A DNA stretch of 52,502 nt from positions 1-52,502 of the forward strand of contig NZ_AMRJ01000024.1 of the NCBI RefSeq assembly GCF_000300995.1. Direction: 5' to 3'. The notes under the pieces are model-generated. The model was not told the origin of the DNA. It saw nothing but the letters and a program-made list of their open reading frames with translations, and ran no database searches. Of this stretch, positions 25,405 through 34,327 are shown in pieces (within the stretch, counting starts at the first letter, position 1; each line of letters opens with the position of its first letter). The position numbers and the translations under genes are program-made. The DNA is from Alcanivorax hongdengensis A-11-3. GTDB taxonomy: Bacteria; Pseudomonadota; Gammaproteobacteria; Pseudomonadales; Alcanivoracaceae.

Positions 25405-26777
25405 GCACCTCCCTGGTCGGCACGGGCCTGCTGCATGGCCCGGTGCTGCGGCATCAGCGACAGCGAGCGGGCCGGTTTGGTGGCCAGATAACGCAGCGCA
25501 CCGATGTAGGACACCAGCAGAAAGACATACAGCAACACATAACCGAACAGCGTACCGGTGAGAGTGGCGCTGCTGTGGTCGGCCACCACCTCGGCGCTGG
25601 ACAACAGACCATGGACCACCCAGGGCTGACGGCCGATTTCGGTCACATACCAGCCAGACAGCACCGCCACCCAGCCGGCAAAGGTCATCGCCGACATGGC
25701 CCGCAACAACCAGCGATGGTTTTCATAGCGCTCAATGCGGGTGCGCAACAACCGCCAGCTGGCCCACCAGCCCATCAGCACCATCAACATGCCCACCGCC
25801 ACCATGATACGAAACGACCAGAACACCGGTGCCACCGGCGGATGCCGGCCCTGGAATTCGTTGAGCCCCTTGAGCTCCCCGTCCCACTCATGGGTCAGGA
25901 TCAGACTCGCCATTTTCGGCACCTTGATGGCCATATGGGTGGTCTGCTGTTCCTCATCCGGAAAGCCGAACAGGGTCAGGGGGGCGCCCTTTTCGGTGTG
26001 CCACACGCCTTCCACCGCGGCGATCTTTTCCGGCTGGTACTTGAGCGTATTGAGGCCGTGCATGTCACCGATCAGCACCTGCAGCGGCGCCAGCACCGCT
26101 GCCATCAGCGCACCGGTGCGCATCACTTTCCAGGTAGCCGGGCCATCCACCTGCTTGATGGCCCGCCAGGCGCTGACGCCCATGATCAGGAAGGCCGCGG
26201 TCAACAGTGAGGCGTTGAGCATGTGCGCAAAGCGGTAGGGGAACGACGGGTTGAAGATCACCGCCAGCCAGTTGTCCACGAAGAAGACACCGTCTTCCAG
26301 CCGATAACCGGCCGGGGTCTGCATCCAGGAATTGAGGCTGAGAATCCAGAATGCCGAGGCGGTGGTCCCCAGGGCCACCAGCGAACAGGCCATCAGGTGT
26401 ACGCGGTTGGACACCCGGTCCTTGCCGAACAGCATGATGCCCAGGAAAGACGCCTCCAGGAAAAAGGCCGTCAGTACCTCATAGCCCAGCAACGGCCCGG
26501 CGATATTGCCGGCCCGCTCCATGAAGCCCGGCCAGTTGGTGCCGAACTGGAAGCTCATGGTAATGCCGGACACCACCCCCAGGGCAAAGCTCAGCGCAAA
26601 AATCTTTACCCAGAAGAAATAGGCATATTCCCAGGCCTTGTCACCGGACAGGGTAAAGCGCACCCGAAAGTACAACAGCACCCAGCACAGTCCGATGGTG
26701 ATGGTGGGAAAGAGAATATGAAAACTGATGTTGGCGGCAAACTGCAGCCGCGCCAGCAGGAAAGGATCGAATTCCAC
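25401..26777 (-). CDS. cydA: Cytochrome bd-type quinol oxidase subunit I (CioA-type)
   Basis: A 458-residue haem-binding subunit. The family start FDPFLLARLQFAANISFH gives His20 as the outer-haem ligand; GRQPWVVHG near residue 395 is diagnostic. At 458 residues it is about 60 shorter than E. coli CydA, fitting the short-Q-loop, cyanide-insensitive CioA class. I chose the GTG at 26777, with GGGGAG upstream, because the longer frame to 26936 has an alien N-terminus and would run through a 40-bp palindrome. First gene of the cydAB operon, 238 bp from the divergent integrase-like gene. Confidence 0.94.
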   Translation of the reverse strand: MEFDPFLLARLQFAANISFHILFPTITIGLCWVLLYFRVRFTLSGDKAWEYAYFFWVKIFALSFALGVVSGITMSFQFGTNWPGFMERAGNIAGPLLGYEVLTAFFLEASFLGIMLFGKDRVSNRVHLMACSLVALGTTASAFWILSLNSWMQTPAGYRLEDGVFFVDNWLAVIFNPSFPYRFAHMLNASLLTAAFLIMGVSAWRAIKQVDGPATWKVMRTGALMAAVLAPLQVLIGDMHGLNTLKYQPEKIAAVEGVWHTEKGAPLTLFGFPDEEQQTTHMAIKVPKMASLILTHEWDGELKGLNEFQGRHPPVAPVFWSFRIMVAVGMLMVLMGWWASWRLLRTRIERYENHRWLLRAMSAMTFAGWVAVLSGWYVTEIGRQPWVVHGLLSSAEVVADHSSATLTGTLFGYVLLYVFLLVSYIGALRYLATKPARSLSLMPQHRAMQQARADQGGA

Positions 26778-26861
26778 GGCGAACAACTCCCCGGTGGTGG
26801 TGACGAACACGGTGCCAAAGGCGAGACCGAGGCTAGCACGCCGGATTAACCCACCGAATAT

Positions 26862-26901
26862 GACATATTGCCCTTGGGCAAATTGCCTAGGGCAATATGT
26901 C
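26862..26901. promoter_or_regulatory. 40-bp palindrome upstream of cydA
   Basis: Arms of 13 bp (GACATATTGCCCT) are perfect, and the 14-bp centre contains GGCAAATTGCC, another palindrome. The block therefore holds four alternating copies of GGGCAA/TTGCC. It ends 85 bp before the cydA GTG and 115 bp before the integrase-like gene, so it could control either. It does not look like Anr/FNR (TTGAT-N4-ATCAA). Confidence 0.65.
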
Positions 26902-27015
26902 GCACCTGGGCAGCCTCGCCGGCAACAAAAGCCCATTTGATGCGCCCTGCGCGGCGGGGTACTTTATAAGGCTATTCACCGTCTAATCACCATCGTGACA
27001 AGGAATCCGGCAACA

Positions 27016-28212
27016 ATGGCCCTGACAAACGCGGACGTCCGTAACGCCGAACCGCTGAAAAAGAACTACAAACTCAATGACGACAAGGGCCTCTTCCTGC
27101 TGGTGGAAAGCGATGGCATCCGCACCTGGAAATTCAGCTACCGCTTTGACGGCCGCGACAAGGTCATCACCCTGGGCCCCTTTCCGGAGGTTTCGCTGAC
27201 CTGGGCCCGGGAACTGCGTGATGAAGCCCGGGAGCTGATCGCCGACGGTATCGACCCCATCAGCCGTTGCGAAAAGCGCGAAGTATTCTCGCCCTCGGTG
27301 GAAACCTTTGAATCGGTGGCCCGTGACTGGCTGGAACGGGTCTACCGGCTGGAAGTGTCAGAAGAACAATTCCGGCGCACCAAACGGCAGCTGGAAAACT
27401 ACCTGATCTCCAGCATCGGCAAACGGGTGGTCAGCGAAGTGACCCCGGAAGATCTTAAATCCCTGGCCAATGCGCTGGGCGCCGAAGGCCACCTGGAAAA
27501 GGGCAAACGGGTGCTGGGCATTGCCCGACGCGTCTACCAGCATGCCCGCGACACCGGCGTGGCCGGTTACCAGCAAACCAGCGCCCTGCGCCGGCGCCTG
27601 ACCGGTTCCGGCACCGAGCCGGAATTCATGGTCAGTACCCGCGAGCAGCTCACCAACCTGGCCACCGGGGTGCTGGGCCAGTGGAGTCGCACCACCACCA
27701 CCGCCGCTCTCAAGCTGACGGTGTGGCTGCTGGCGCGTCCCAATGAAATCGTCAACGCCCGCTGGTCCGACATGGACCTGGACGCCGGCGAATGGCGCAT
27801 CCGCCGCAAAAGCACCGACAGCGAAAGCGGTTACAAGACCATCACCGTGCCGCTACCCCGCCAGGCAGTGGAACTGCTGCGCGAGATGGAGCCACTCACC
27901 GGGCGCCAGGAATATGTCTTCCCCGGCAGCCGTGACCGGCGCAAGCACCTGGGCAGCAGCACGCTTACCGGTGCCCTGAAGAAAGTCACCCGCAGCAACC
28001 CGGTTTCCAGCGACAACCTGCGCACCCTGGCAGCCACCGCCCTGGGCGAGCTGGGCTACCAGGCCGAACAGATCCAGGCGCAGCTGATCAACCAGAGCGG
28101 TGATGAACAGACCGATCGCAGTGCCTACCTGGAAAAACGCCGCGAGATGCTACAGGCATGGGCGGACTATCTGGACAATACAGTGATAGGCAAGGTCACG
28201 CGGCGGGGCTGA
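27016..28212 (+). CDS. P4-type integrase-like protein, probably catalytically dead
   Basis: A 398-residue protein with the full layout of P4-type tyrosine recombinases: arm-binding DUF4102 domain (MALTNADVRNAEP... GLFLLV, 1-80), SAM-like core domain (about 95-185) and catalytic domain (about 205-390). The first catalytic Arg is present (R241 in ARPNEI), and Arg336 is kept, but the His of the HxxR box is Asp333, the later His/Trp is Asn359 (QLIN for QLAH), and the segment that should contain the Tyr nucleophile (AAYN) reads QTDR, leaving only Tyr371 of the next motif. So it probably cannot recombine DNA. The start ATG at 27016 fits family N-termini (MALTD). No tRNA, excisionase or phage genes adjoin. 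Stop abuts the converging AraC gene. Base use is host-like. Confidence 0.8.
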   Translation: MALTNADVRNAEPLKKNYKLNDDKGLFLLVESDGIRTWKFSYRFDGRDKVITLGPFPEVSLTWARELRDEARELIADGIDPISRCEKREVFSPSVETFESVARDWLERVYRLEVSEEQFRRTKRQLENYLISSIGKRVVSEVTPEDLKSLANALGAEGHLEKGKRVLGIARRVYQHARDTGVAGYQQTSALRRRLTGSGTEPEFMVSTREQLTNLATGVLGQWSRTTTTAALKLTVWLLARPNEIVNARWSDMDLDAGEWRIRRKSTDSESGYKTITVPLPRQAVELLREMEPLTGRQEYVFPGSRDRRKHLGSSTLTGALKKVTRSNPVSSDNLRTLAATALGELGYQAEQIQAQLINQSGDEQTDRSAYLEKRREMLQAWADYLDNTVIGKVTRRG

Positions 28213-29238
28213 TCAGGGCCCTGGCAGACGGCCGGGGGAAGCCTGACGAAACTGCAGCGGCGAGAGGCCGGTCCAGCGTTTGAAGGCCCGGCGGAAATTG
28301 GCGGTATCGTGGTAACCCAGCGTATAGCCCAGCTCCTTGATGGTGATATCGCGCTGTCGCAGGTATTCCATGGCCAGCCCACGGCGCATCCCATCCAGTA
28401 TTTCCTGAAAGGTCACCTGCTCTTCCTGCAGCCGTCGATGCAGGGTACGCGTGGTCATGTGCAGGGCCGCGGCGGTTTCCGGTAACGATGGAAACGCCGG
28501 CTGGCGACTGAGCATCAAGGCACGTACCTGGGCGCGCACGGAGGTTTGCGAGCGCATCCTGCCCATTTCCCGCTCGCACAGCTGGCATGCCTGACGAAAG
28601 GCTTCCGGATCGCCGTTGCTCAGCGGTTGATCCGCCTGCTCGACCAGCATCGACAGGCCACTCCAGGGCTGTCGATAGCTGACCGGGCAATCCAGCAAGG
28701 TGTCGGCACCCGCCGCAAGCGGCGGCGAGACAAATTTCACACGGGCAAGCTGGCAACGCCCCAGGGAAATAAAATCAATCCCGTTTTTCAGGGCCGCCAC
28801 AATGGCGCCCACCACCTGGGGTTGCAGGGCACCCAGTGGACGACTTTCTTCAATGCGCAGATCCAGATAGCGGCCCTGTTCCACCAGACGCATGGTCACC
28901 AGGCCAATACGCAGCGGCAGAAAACGGCTGACCACCTGCAGCACTTCGCGCACCGAGCTGCTGTTCATGGCCGCATAGCCGACAATGCCGTGGCTGTTGA
29001 CCCGCAACCGCTGACCGAACAACAGGCCCAGCGCCGGCTCACCGGTGAGCGCCAGGGCCTGTTCCAGCAACGGGCAGAACAGCTCCCAGCTCATCAATTT
29101 CTCGGCATGCTCCAGGTCCTGCAGGGAGAACCCATGGCCATTCAACCAGCCGGCCACATCCACCTGCATGTCCTGCAGCTGGTCCGCCAGCTGACGCACA
29201 TAGGTGACTGATAATGCCGAACCCTGCAGCCCGTTCAT
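28213..29238 (-). CDS. AraC-family transcriptional regulator (Arabinose_bd-type N-domain)
   Basis: A 341-residue regulator. Residues 1-230 match the OruR/ArgR-like ligand domain common in Pseudomonas and Alcanivorax AraC proteins, with the NSHGIVGYAAMNSSSVREVL block. The C-terminal double helix-turn-helix includes LPETAAALHMTTRTLHRRLQ and ELGYTLGYHDTANFRRAFKRWTGLSP. The ATG at 29238 is preferred over a long upstream extension that would overlap the divergent gene's promoter. It is divergent from the AdeT-like gene (203-bp gap), which it may regulate. Confidence 0.92.
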   Translation of the reverse strand: MNGLQGSALSVTYVRQLADQLQDMQVDVAGWLNGHGFSLQDLEHAEKLMSWELFCPLLEQALALTGEPALGLLFGQRLRVNSHGIVGYAAMNSSSVREVLQVVSRFLPLRIGLVTMRLVEQGRYLDLRIEESRPLGALQPQVVGAIVAALKNGIDFISLGRCQLARVKFVSPPLAAGADTLLDCPVSYRQPWSGLSMLVEQADQPLSNGDPEAFRQACQLCEREMGRMRSQTSVRAQVRALMLSRQPAFPSLPETAAALHMTTRTLHRRLQEEQVTFQEILDGMRRGLAMEYLRQRDITIKELGYTLGYHDTANFRRAFKRWTGLSPLQFRQASPGRLPGP

Positions 29239-29440
29239 GAGATAGCCGATTCCCGGTTTTGTGTTGTCGGGCCATGGCGAAAGATGACCCCCTTTTGTCC
29301 ACACAAAACCTACCCCAGTGCCACCCCCGCATCTAGCATGATTGGCCCTAACTCCCTGACAAAAAACGGTAATACGACAAGAAAGCAACAAAGCACAAAG
29401 AAATATTACGCATACTGTTGTCATAACCCAGGAGGCTGCC

Positions 29441-30454
29441 ATGCGCTACGCAAGACCCCTTATAACAACACTGGCCCTGATGCTTCTTCTCACCGCCAAT
29501 CAGGCACAGGCTTCGGTACAACGCTCGCTGTGTGTGTTCGACATCATCGGTGCCAACGGTGACTTCTACGGCATCATGAAAGACCTGAAAGCCGCCGCCC
29601 TGAGCTGGGGCGTGGACCTGAAGCTCAAGCCCTACACCGACGAAAAGATTGCCGCGGAAGATCTCAAGGCCAACCAGTGTGATGGCGCCCTGCTCACCGG
29701 TATTCGCGGCCGCCAGTTCAACAGCTTCACCGGCAGCATGGATTCCATCGGTGCCATCCCCTCCTACAAGGCCATGCAGACGGTGATTTCCGTACTGGCC
29801 AGCGAGAATCCGCAGATCAACAAGCACCTGCAATCCGGCCCCTACGAGTTCGCCGGCGTGGTGCCCATGGGCGCGGCCTACCTGTTCCTCAAGGACAGAA
29901 GCATCGACACGGTCGGGGAAATGTCCGGCAAGTCCATCGCCGTGCTGGAGTACGACGTGGCGGAAGCCAACATGGCCTCCCGGGTCGGCATGTCGCCGGT
30001 GATGTCCGACATCACCAACTTCTCCACCCGCTTCAACAACGGCTCCGTGGATATCTGCTTTGCGCCGGTGTTCGCCTACTCGGCCCTGGAACTCTACAAG
30101 GGGATGCAACCGGATGGCGGCATTCTCAAATACGTGCTCGGCCAGCTCAGCTCCCAGCTGATCCTGCGCAGCGATCGTTTCCCGCCGGGCTTTGCCGCGC
30201 ATTCGCGCAGTTTCATGGCCGGCCAGTTCGACCGTGCCATGCGCCTGATCGATAACGCCAACCAGGCGGTGGATTCCAAGTGGTGGATCAACATTCCGCA
30301 AGCAGACAAGCTGCGCTATGACGAAATGATGCGTGAAGCCCGCATCGACCTGACCCAGCAAGGGGTCTACAACAAGGACATGATGACGTTGCTGCGCAAG
30401 ATTCGCTGCAAGGTGGAACCGTCCCGCGCCGAGTGCGTGAACCCCACCGAGTAA
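29441..30454 (+). CDS. AdeT1/2-like putative periplasmic solute-binding protein
   Basis: A 337-residue protein with a signal peptide (residues 6-24, cut after AQAS). The pattern CVFDIIGANGD, then CDGALLTGIRGRQF, then MGAAYLFLKDRS and FAPVFAYSALELYKG matches the AdeT1/AdeT2 family, now viewed as TRAP-type solute-binding proteins and formerly linked to efflux in Acinetobacter. No TRAP membrane subunits are nearby, so it is an orphan. Ribosome site AGGAGG is very strong. A rho-independent terminator follows. The divergent AraC regulator is the probable controller. Ligand unknown. Confidence 0.82.
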   Translation: MRYARPLITTLALMLLLTANQAQASVQRSLCVFDIIGANGDFYGIMKDLKAAALSWGVDLKLKPYTDEKIAAEDLKANQCDGALLTGIRGRQFNSFTGSMDSIGAIPSYKAMQTVISVLASENPQINKHLQSGPYEFAGVVPMGAAYLFLKDRSIDTVGEMSGKSIAVLEYDVAEANMASRVGMSPVMSDITNFSTRFNNGSVDICFAPVFAYSALELYKGMQPDGGILKYVLGQLSSQLILRSDRFPPGFAAHSRSFMAGQFDRAMRLIDNANQAVDSKWWINIPQADKLRYDEMMREARIDLTQQGVYNKDMMTLLRKIRCKVEPSRAECVNPTE

Positions 30455-30469
30455 CCGGCTTCTTGCTTT

Positions 30470-30507
30470 GCGAGCGGCGAAACTCCTGTCGACCGCTCGC
30501 CTTTTTT
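30470..30507 (+). terminator. Rho-independent terminator
   Basis: Stem GCGAGCGG/CCGCTCGC with a 13-nt loop followed by CTTTTTT, 15 bp after the AdeT-like stop codon. Confidence 0.88.
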
Positions 30508-30631
30508 GCTGTCGTGCCCTGCGACGGTAATGCTTCCTTGCGCCGCCGCGCATGACATCGCCCTGCCACAGATGTCATCCTTCCCTGCCACACCCCCACA
30601 GACGACAGACTCGAGCATCACGGAGACGCCC

Positions 30632-32092
30632 ATGGCAGGCTCGTTCGGCTTCCGCTTTGACAACAGCTACACCCGGCTCCCGGAGGTGCTGTATTCACGC
30701 AGCCAGCCGCAGCCGGCACCGGCCCCGCAAATGATGCTGTTCAACCAGGCTCTGGCCGACAGCCTGGGACTGGACAGCGACGCCCTGGCCGGGGCGGACG
30801 GCGCCGCCTTTTTCAGCGGTAATGCCCTGCCGCCGGGCAGTGACCCCATCGCCCAGGCCTACGCCGGCCACCAGTTCGGTCACCTGGCCATGCTCGGTGA
30901 CGGCCGCGCCATTCTGCTTGGCGAACAGCAGACTCCGGACCAGCGACGCATTGATATTCAGCTCAAGGGCGCCGGCCGTACCCGTTTTTCCCGGGGTGGC
31001 GATGGCCGCGCGGCGGTGGGGCCCATGTTGCGCGAATACCTGATCAGCGAAGCCATGCATGCGCTCCATATCCCCACCACCCGCAGCCTGGCCGTGGTCG
31101 CCACCGGTGAGCCGGTCTACCGCGAGGATGCCCTGCCCGGTGCCGTGCTCACCCGCACCGCCGCGTCCCATCTGCGCGTGGGCACCTTCCAGTATGCCGC
31201 CGGGCAGCAGGACCCGGCCCTGCTGACAACCCTGGTGGACTACACCCTGGAGCGCCACTACCCGCATTTGCTGGAGGCGGACAACCGCCCCCTGGCGCTG
31301 CTGGACGCGGTGATGGAAAAACAGATCGACCTGGTGGTGCAGTGGATGCGCGTGGGCTTTATCCACGGTGTCATGAACACCGACAACGTGACCTTGAGTG
31401 GCGAGACCATCGACTACGGCCCCTGTGCCTTCATGGACCACTACGACCAGGACACGGTATTCAGCTCCATTGATCATCAGGGCCGCTATGCCTTCAGCAA
31501 CCAGCCCATGATCACCCAGTGGAACCTGGGCCGCTTTGCAGAAACCCTGCTGGTGGGCATCGATGACAACACCGACCGGGCCATCGAAATCGCCACCGAC
31601 CGCATCAAGGGCTTCAGTGAGCGCTACAGTGAAAAATGGCTAGCCATGATGCGTAGCAAGCTGGGCCTGTTCGGCGCAGAAAAAGATGACACGGCCCTGA
31701 TCAGTGAACTGCTGGCCTGGATGAAACAGCAACGGGCGGACCACACCAATACCTTCCGCGACCTGATCCGCGAGACCCGACCGCCGGGCGATCTGTATAG
31801 TGACGATGCCTTCATCGACTGGCACCAGCGCTGGCAGGCGCGGCTGGCACGCAACCCCAAACCGCTGGCGTCATCCCTGTGCCTGATGCGCCATCACAAC
31901 CCGGCGGTGATTCCCCGTAACCATCAGGTCGAGCGGGCCTTGCAGGCCGCCAGCGACCATCAGGACCTGGCCCCGGCCCGGGCCCTGCTGGATGCCCTGC
32001 GCGACCCTTACCAGGACCGCGATGGGCAAGATCCCTATCGCCAGCCGCCGGCCCCGGGGGAACAGGTATGCCAGACCTTTTGCGGCACCTGA
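30632..32092 (+). CDS. selO: Protein adenylyltransferase SelO
   Basis: A 486-residue pseudokinase of the SelO/YdiU family, which attaches AMP to Ser, Thr or Tyr of proteins. Signature blocks are FNQALADSLGLD, YAGHQFGHLAMLGDGRA, KGAGRTRFSRGGDGRAAVG, GVMNTDNVTLSGETIDYGPCAFMD and the C-terminal TFCGT. The final cysteine replaces the selenocysteine of animal SelO, as in other bacteria. I chose the ATG at 30632 (GGAGACGCCC before it). Length is normal (E. coli 478). SelO responds to oxidative stress in bacteria; not evident here. It stands between the AdeT-like gene and the acyltransferase. Confidence 0.95.
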   Translation: MAGSFGFRFDNSYTRLPEVLYSRSQPQPAPAPQMMLFNQALADSLGLDSDALAGADGAAFFSGNALPPGSDPIAQAYAGHQFGHLAMLGDGRAILLGEQQTPDQRRIDIQLKGAGRTRFSRGGDGRAAVGPMLREYLISEAMHALHIPTTRSLAVVATGEPVYREDALPGAVLTRTAASHLRVGTFQYAAGQQDPALLTTLVDYTLERHYPHLLEADNRPLALLDAVMEKQIDLVVQWMRVGFIHGVMNTDNVTLSGETIDYGPCAFMDHYDQDTVFSSIDHQGRYAFSNQPMITQWNLGRFAETLLVGIDDNTDRAIEIATDRIKGFSERYSEKWLAMMRSKLGLFGAEKDDTALISELLAWMKQQRADHTNTFRDLIRETRPPGDLYSDDAFIDWHQRWQARLARNPKPLASSLCLMRHHNPAVIPRNHQVERALQAASDHQDLAPARALLDALRDPYQDRDGQDPYRQPPAPGEQVCQTFCGT

Positions 32093-32152
32093 ACCGGACT
32101 TTTGCGCAGCGCTGTCGTATGCTGAAACCGTCATTTTGCGAAAGGATGCCAG

Positions 32153-32758
32153 ATGGCCCGCCACGATACCTTCCCTGTCCCGACCACCAATGGCCAGCGC
32201 CTCAGCCAGTTTCTGCTGCGGCGCGCCGGCTGGACCGTGACGCCCTTCCCGGAGGTGGACAAGGCCGTCATCGCCGGCGGGCCGCACACCTCCAACTGGG
32301 ACGGCGCTCTGGGACTGACCACCAAGGTGGCCATTGATCTGGATGCCCACATCATGATCAAGGACGACCTGTTCAAGGGGCCGCTGGGCTGGTTACTGCG
32401 CAAACTCGGTGCCATTGCCATTGACCGCTCCCGCTCGGCGGGCGTGGTGGAGCAGACCGTGGAGCAGTTCGACCAGCACGACAGCTTCTATGTGGTAGTG
32501 GCGCCGGAGGGCACCCGCACCCAGGCAAGCCAATGGAAAACCGGTTTTTACCACATGGCCCACCAGGCCGGTGTGCCGATTGTGGCGGCGGTGGCGGACT
32601 ACCGGAAAAAACAGGTGATGTTCCCGCTGGTACTGCACCCCACCGGCGACCTGGAACAGGATCTGCAACGTCTCTATGAATGCTTTGCCAGCGTCACGCC
32701 CTGCCACCCGGACAAGCTGTCCGCCCCGGTCAAGGCGATCTGGGACCAACGCCAGTAA
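32153..32758 (+). CDS. Lysophospholipid acyltransferase-like protein
   Basis: A 201-residue member of the PlsC/LPLAT fold. The HX4D motif is PHTSNWDG (about 45) and the EGTR block APEGTRTQ is near 115. It is short and lacks clear membrane helices, like the group of small acyltransferases in Pseudomonas. The ribosome site AAAGGATG precedes the ATG. Possibly phospholipid remodelling; the exact acceptor is unknown. It is 60 bp after selO on the same strand, so may share its transcript. Confidence 0.88.
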   Translation: MARHDTFPVPTTNGQRLSQFLLRRAGWTVTPFPEVDKAVIAGGPHTSNWDGALGLTTKVAIDLDAHIMIKDDLFKGPLGWLLRKLGAIAIDRSRSAGVVEQTVEQFDQHDSFYVVVAPEGTRTQASQWKTGFYHMAHQAGVPIVAAVADYRKKQVMFPLVLHPTGDLEQDLQRLYECFASVTPCHPDKLSAPVKAIWDQRQ

Positions 32759-32825
32759 CCTGAAGCACCACCCCGGGCCAGGCTGATAGCCTGATGGCAG
32801 ACACCCTGCCGTCACAGGAGTCACC

Positions 32826-33431
32826 ATGAAACCTGCAATATCCCTGACCGTGATTATCGTGATGAGCATCCTGACCGGCTGCGATAAAGCGGCCCGGTCA
32901 TCGCCCCAGGAGTCCAGCACCGGCAAGGTCTTTGACAGCGAGGAGTACGGCGTGAGCCTGGCCTATGACACCGACCAGGCCCACCTGACAGATCCCGGCA
33001 ACGGCTATTTCGGCACCGCCGGTTGGCGGCTGGACCGACCGGATGACAAGGGCCAGACACTACTGACCCTGAGGCTGACAGGCTCCGATGAGATACGTGC
33101 CGGCGAACTGCATCTGGGCGTCAGCCGGGCACCGCAGGCACTGGCCGCCTGTACCCGACCGGGCGACAACGTGCGCCCCGCCAGCATCGATTCAACCTCC
33201 CTGGCCAACATCGCCTTTACCACCTTTGATGGCGGCGATGCGGCCATGAACCACTACCAGCATTTTCGTGCCTGGCGCGCCGTTCACAACGGCACCTGCT
33301 ATGCCATTGATCTGGTGGTGCAGGGCAGCAACCCGCAGGTTTACGACCCGCCCCGTCAGCCGCCCTTCAGCCAGGACGACGCCTGGCAACGGCTGACGGC
33401 GCTGTTGCAGGGGCTGACGCTGGCCCCCTGA
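32826..33431 (+). CDS. Lipoprotein of unknown function
   Basis: A 201-residue protein with a signal peptide and lipobox ILTGC (Cys19). After a short linker the sequence from YGVSLAYD to LTLAP is one domain with several beta strands and two cysteines (C131 and C158). I do not recognise a family. Ribosome site CAGGAG is good. Its stop directly abuts the stop of the converging glutathione transferase gene (33431/33432), so the two genes share no spacer. Confidence 0.8.
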   Translation: MKPAISLTVIIVMSILTGCDKAARSSPQESSTGKVFDSEEYGVSLAYDTDQAHLTDPGNGYFGTAGWRLDRPDDKGQTLLTLRLTGSDEIRAGELHLGVSRAPQALAACTRPGDNVRPASIDSTSLANIAFTTFDGGDAAMNHYQHFRAWRAVHNGTCYAIDLVVQGSNPQVYDPPRQPPFSQDDAWQRLTALLQGLTLAP

Positions 33432-34304
33432 TCAGTCGTCGTTGGTCAGCTTGTCGGCGGTGCGCTGCTCGAAGTCGCTGGCCTGGTGACGTTCATGCAA
33501 CTGGCTGGCCGGGTCACCCCAGGCCCGGTTGACCATGCGCCCGCGTTTCACCGCCGGGCGCTCGGCGATCTGGTGGGTCCAGCGCATGACGTTTTCGTAG
33601 CTGTGGGTCTGCAGGAACTCCGCCGCCTCATACACCTTGTTGGTCACCAGTGCGCCGTACCAGGGCCAGATGGCCATGTCGGCGATGGTGTATTGGTCAC
33701 CGGCAATATAGGGCCGCTCGGCCAGCTGCCGGTCCAGTACATCCAGCTGCCGTTTCACTTCCATGGCGTAGCGGTTGATCGGGTATTCGTATTTCTCCGG
33801 CGCGTAGGCATAGAAGTGGCCAAAGCCGCCGCCCAGCATGGGGGCACTGCCCATCTGCCAGAACAGCCAGTTGAGACACTCCGCCCGGCCGGCCACATCC
33901 TCGGGAATAAACTGCCCGAACCGGTCCGCCAGGTAGAGCAGAATGCTGCCGGACTCGAACAGCCGCAGCGGCGGCTCCATGCTGTGATCCATCATCGCCG
34001 GGATCTTGGAGTTGGGATTCACTTCCACGAAACCGCTGCCGAACTGGTCACCCTCGTTGATGCGAATCAGCCAGGCATCGTATTCCGCCTCCTTGATACC
34101 CAGCGCCAGCAATTCCTCAAGCATGATGGTGACCTTCACCCCATTGGGCGTGGCCAGGGAATACAACTGCAGGGGATGCTCGCCCACCGGCAGGGTCTTG
34201 TCATGGGTGGGGCCGGCAATGGGGCGATTGATATTGGAAAAGGCGCCGCCGCTGGCCTGATCCCAGGTCCAGACTTTCGGCGGGGTATAGGTATCATCCG
34301 ACAT
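33432..34304 (-). CDS. yghU: Glutathione S-transferase of the YghU/Nu class
   Basis: A 290-residue disulfide-bond reductase-like transferase. The start (MSDDTYTPPKVWTWD) and SGGAFSNINRPIAGPTHD are the YghU signature, followed by a thioredoxin-like half with LMLEELLALG-type helix and the C-terminal helical half (NWLFWQMGSAP, YTIADMAIWPW). Nu-class enzymes bind two glutathiones and reduce disulfides or hydroperoxides. The ATG at 34304 fits the ribosome site AAGGAG; the codon before it at 34307 is GTG. Length normal. Confidence 0.92.
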   Translation of the reverse strand: MSDDTYTPPKVWTWDQASGGAFSNINRPIAGPTHDKTLPVGEHPLQLYSLATPNGVKVTIMLEELLALGIKEAEYDAWLIRINEGDQFGSGFVEVNPNSKIPAMMDHSMEPPLRLFESGSILLYLADRFGQFIPEDVAGRAECLNWLFWQMGSAPMLGGGFGHFYAYAPEKYEYPINRYAMEVKRQLDVLDRQLAERPYIAGDQYTIADMAIWPWYGALVTNKVYEAAEFLQTHSYENVMRWTHQIAERPAVKRGRMVNRAWGDPASQLHERHQASDFEQRTADKLTNDD

Positions 34305-34327
34305 CACAGCACTCCTTGGTTGGGGAT

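Noticed and set aside
26778..26936. Extended N-terminus of cydA
   Set aside because: The extension is not CydA-like, crosses the palindrome and has no good ribosome site; the GTG at 26777 gives the conserved start.
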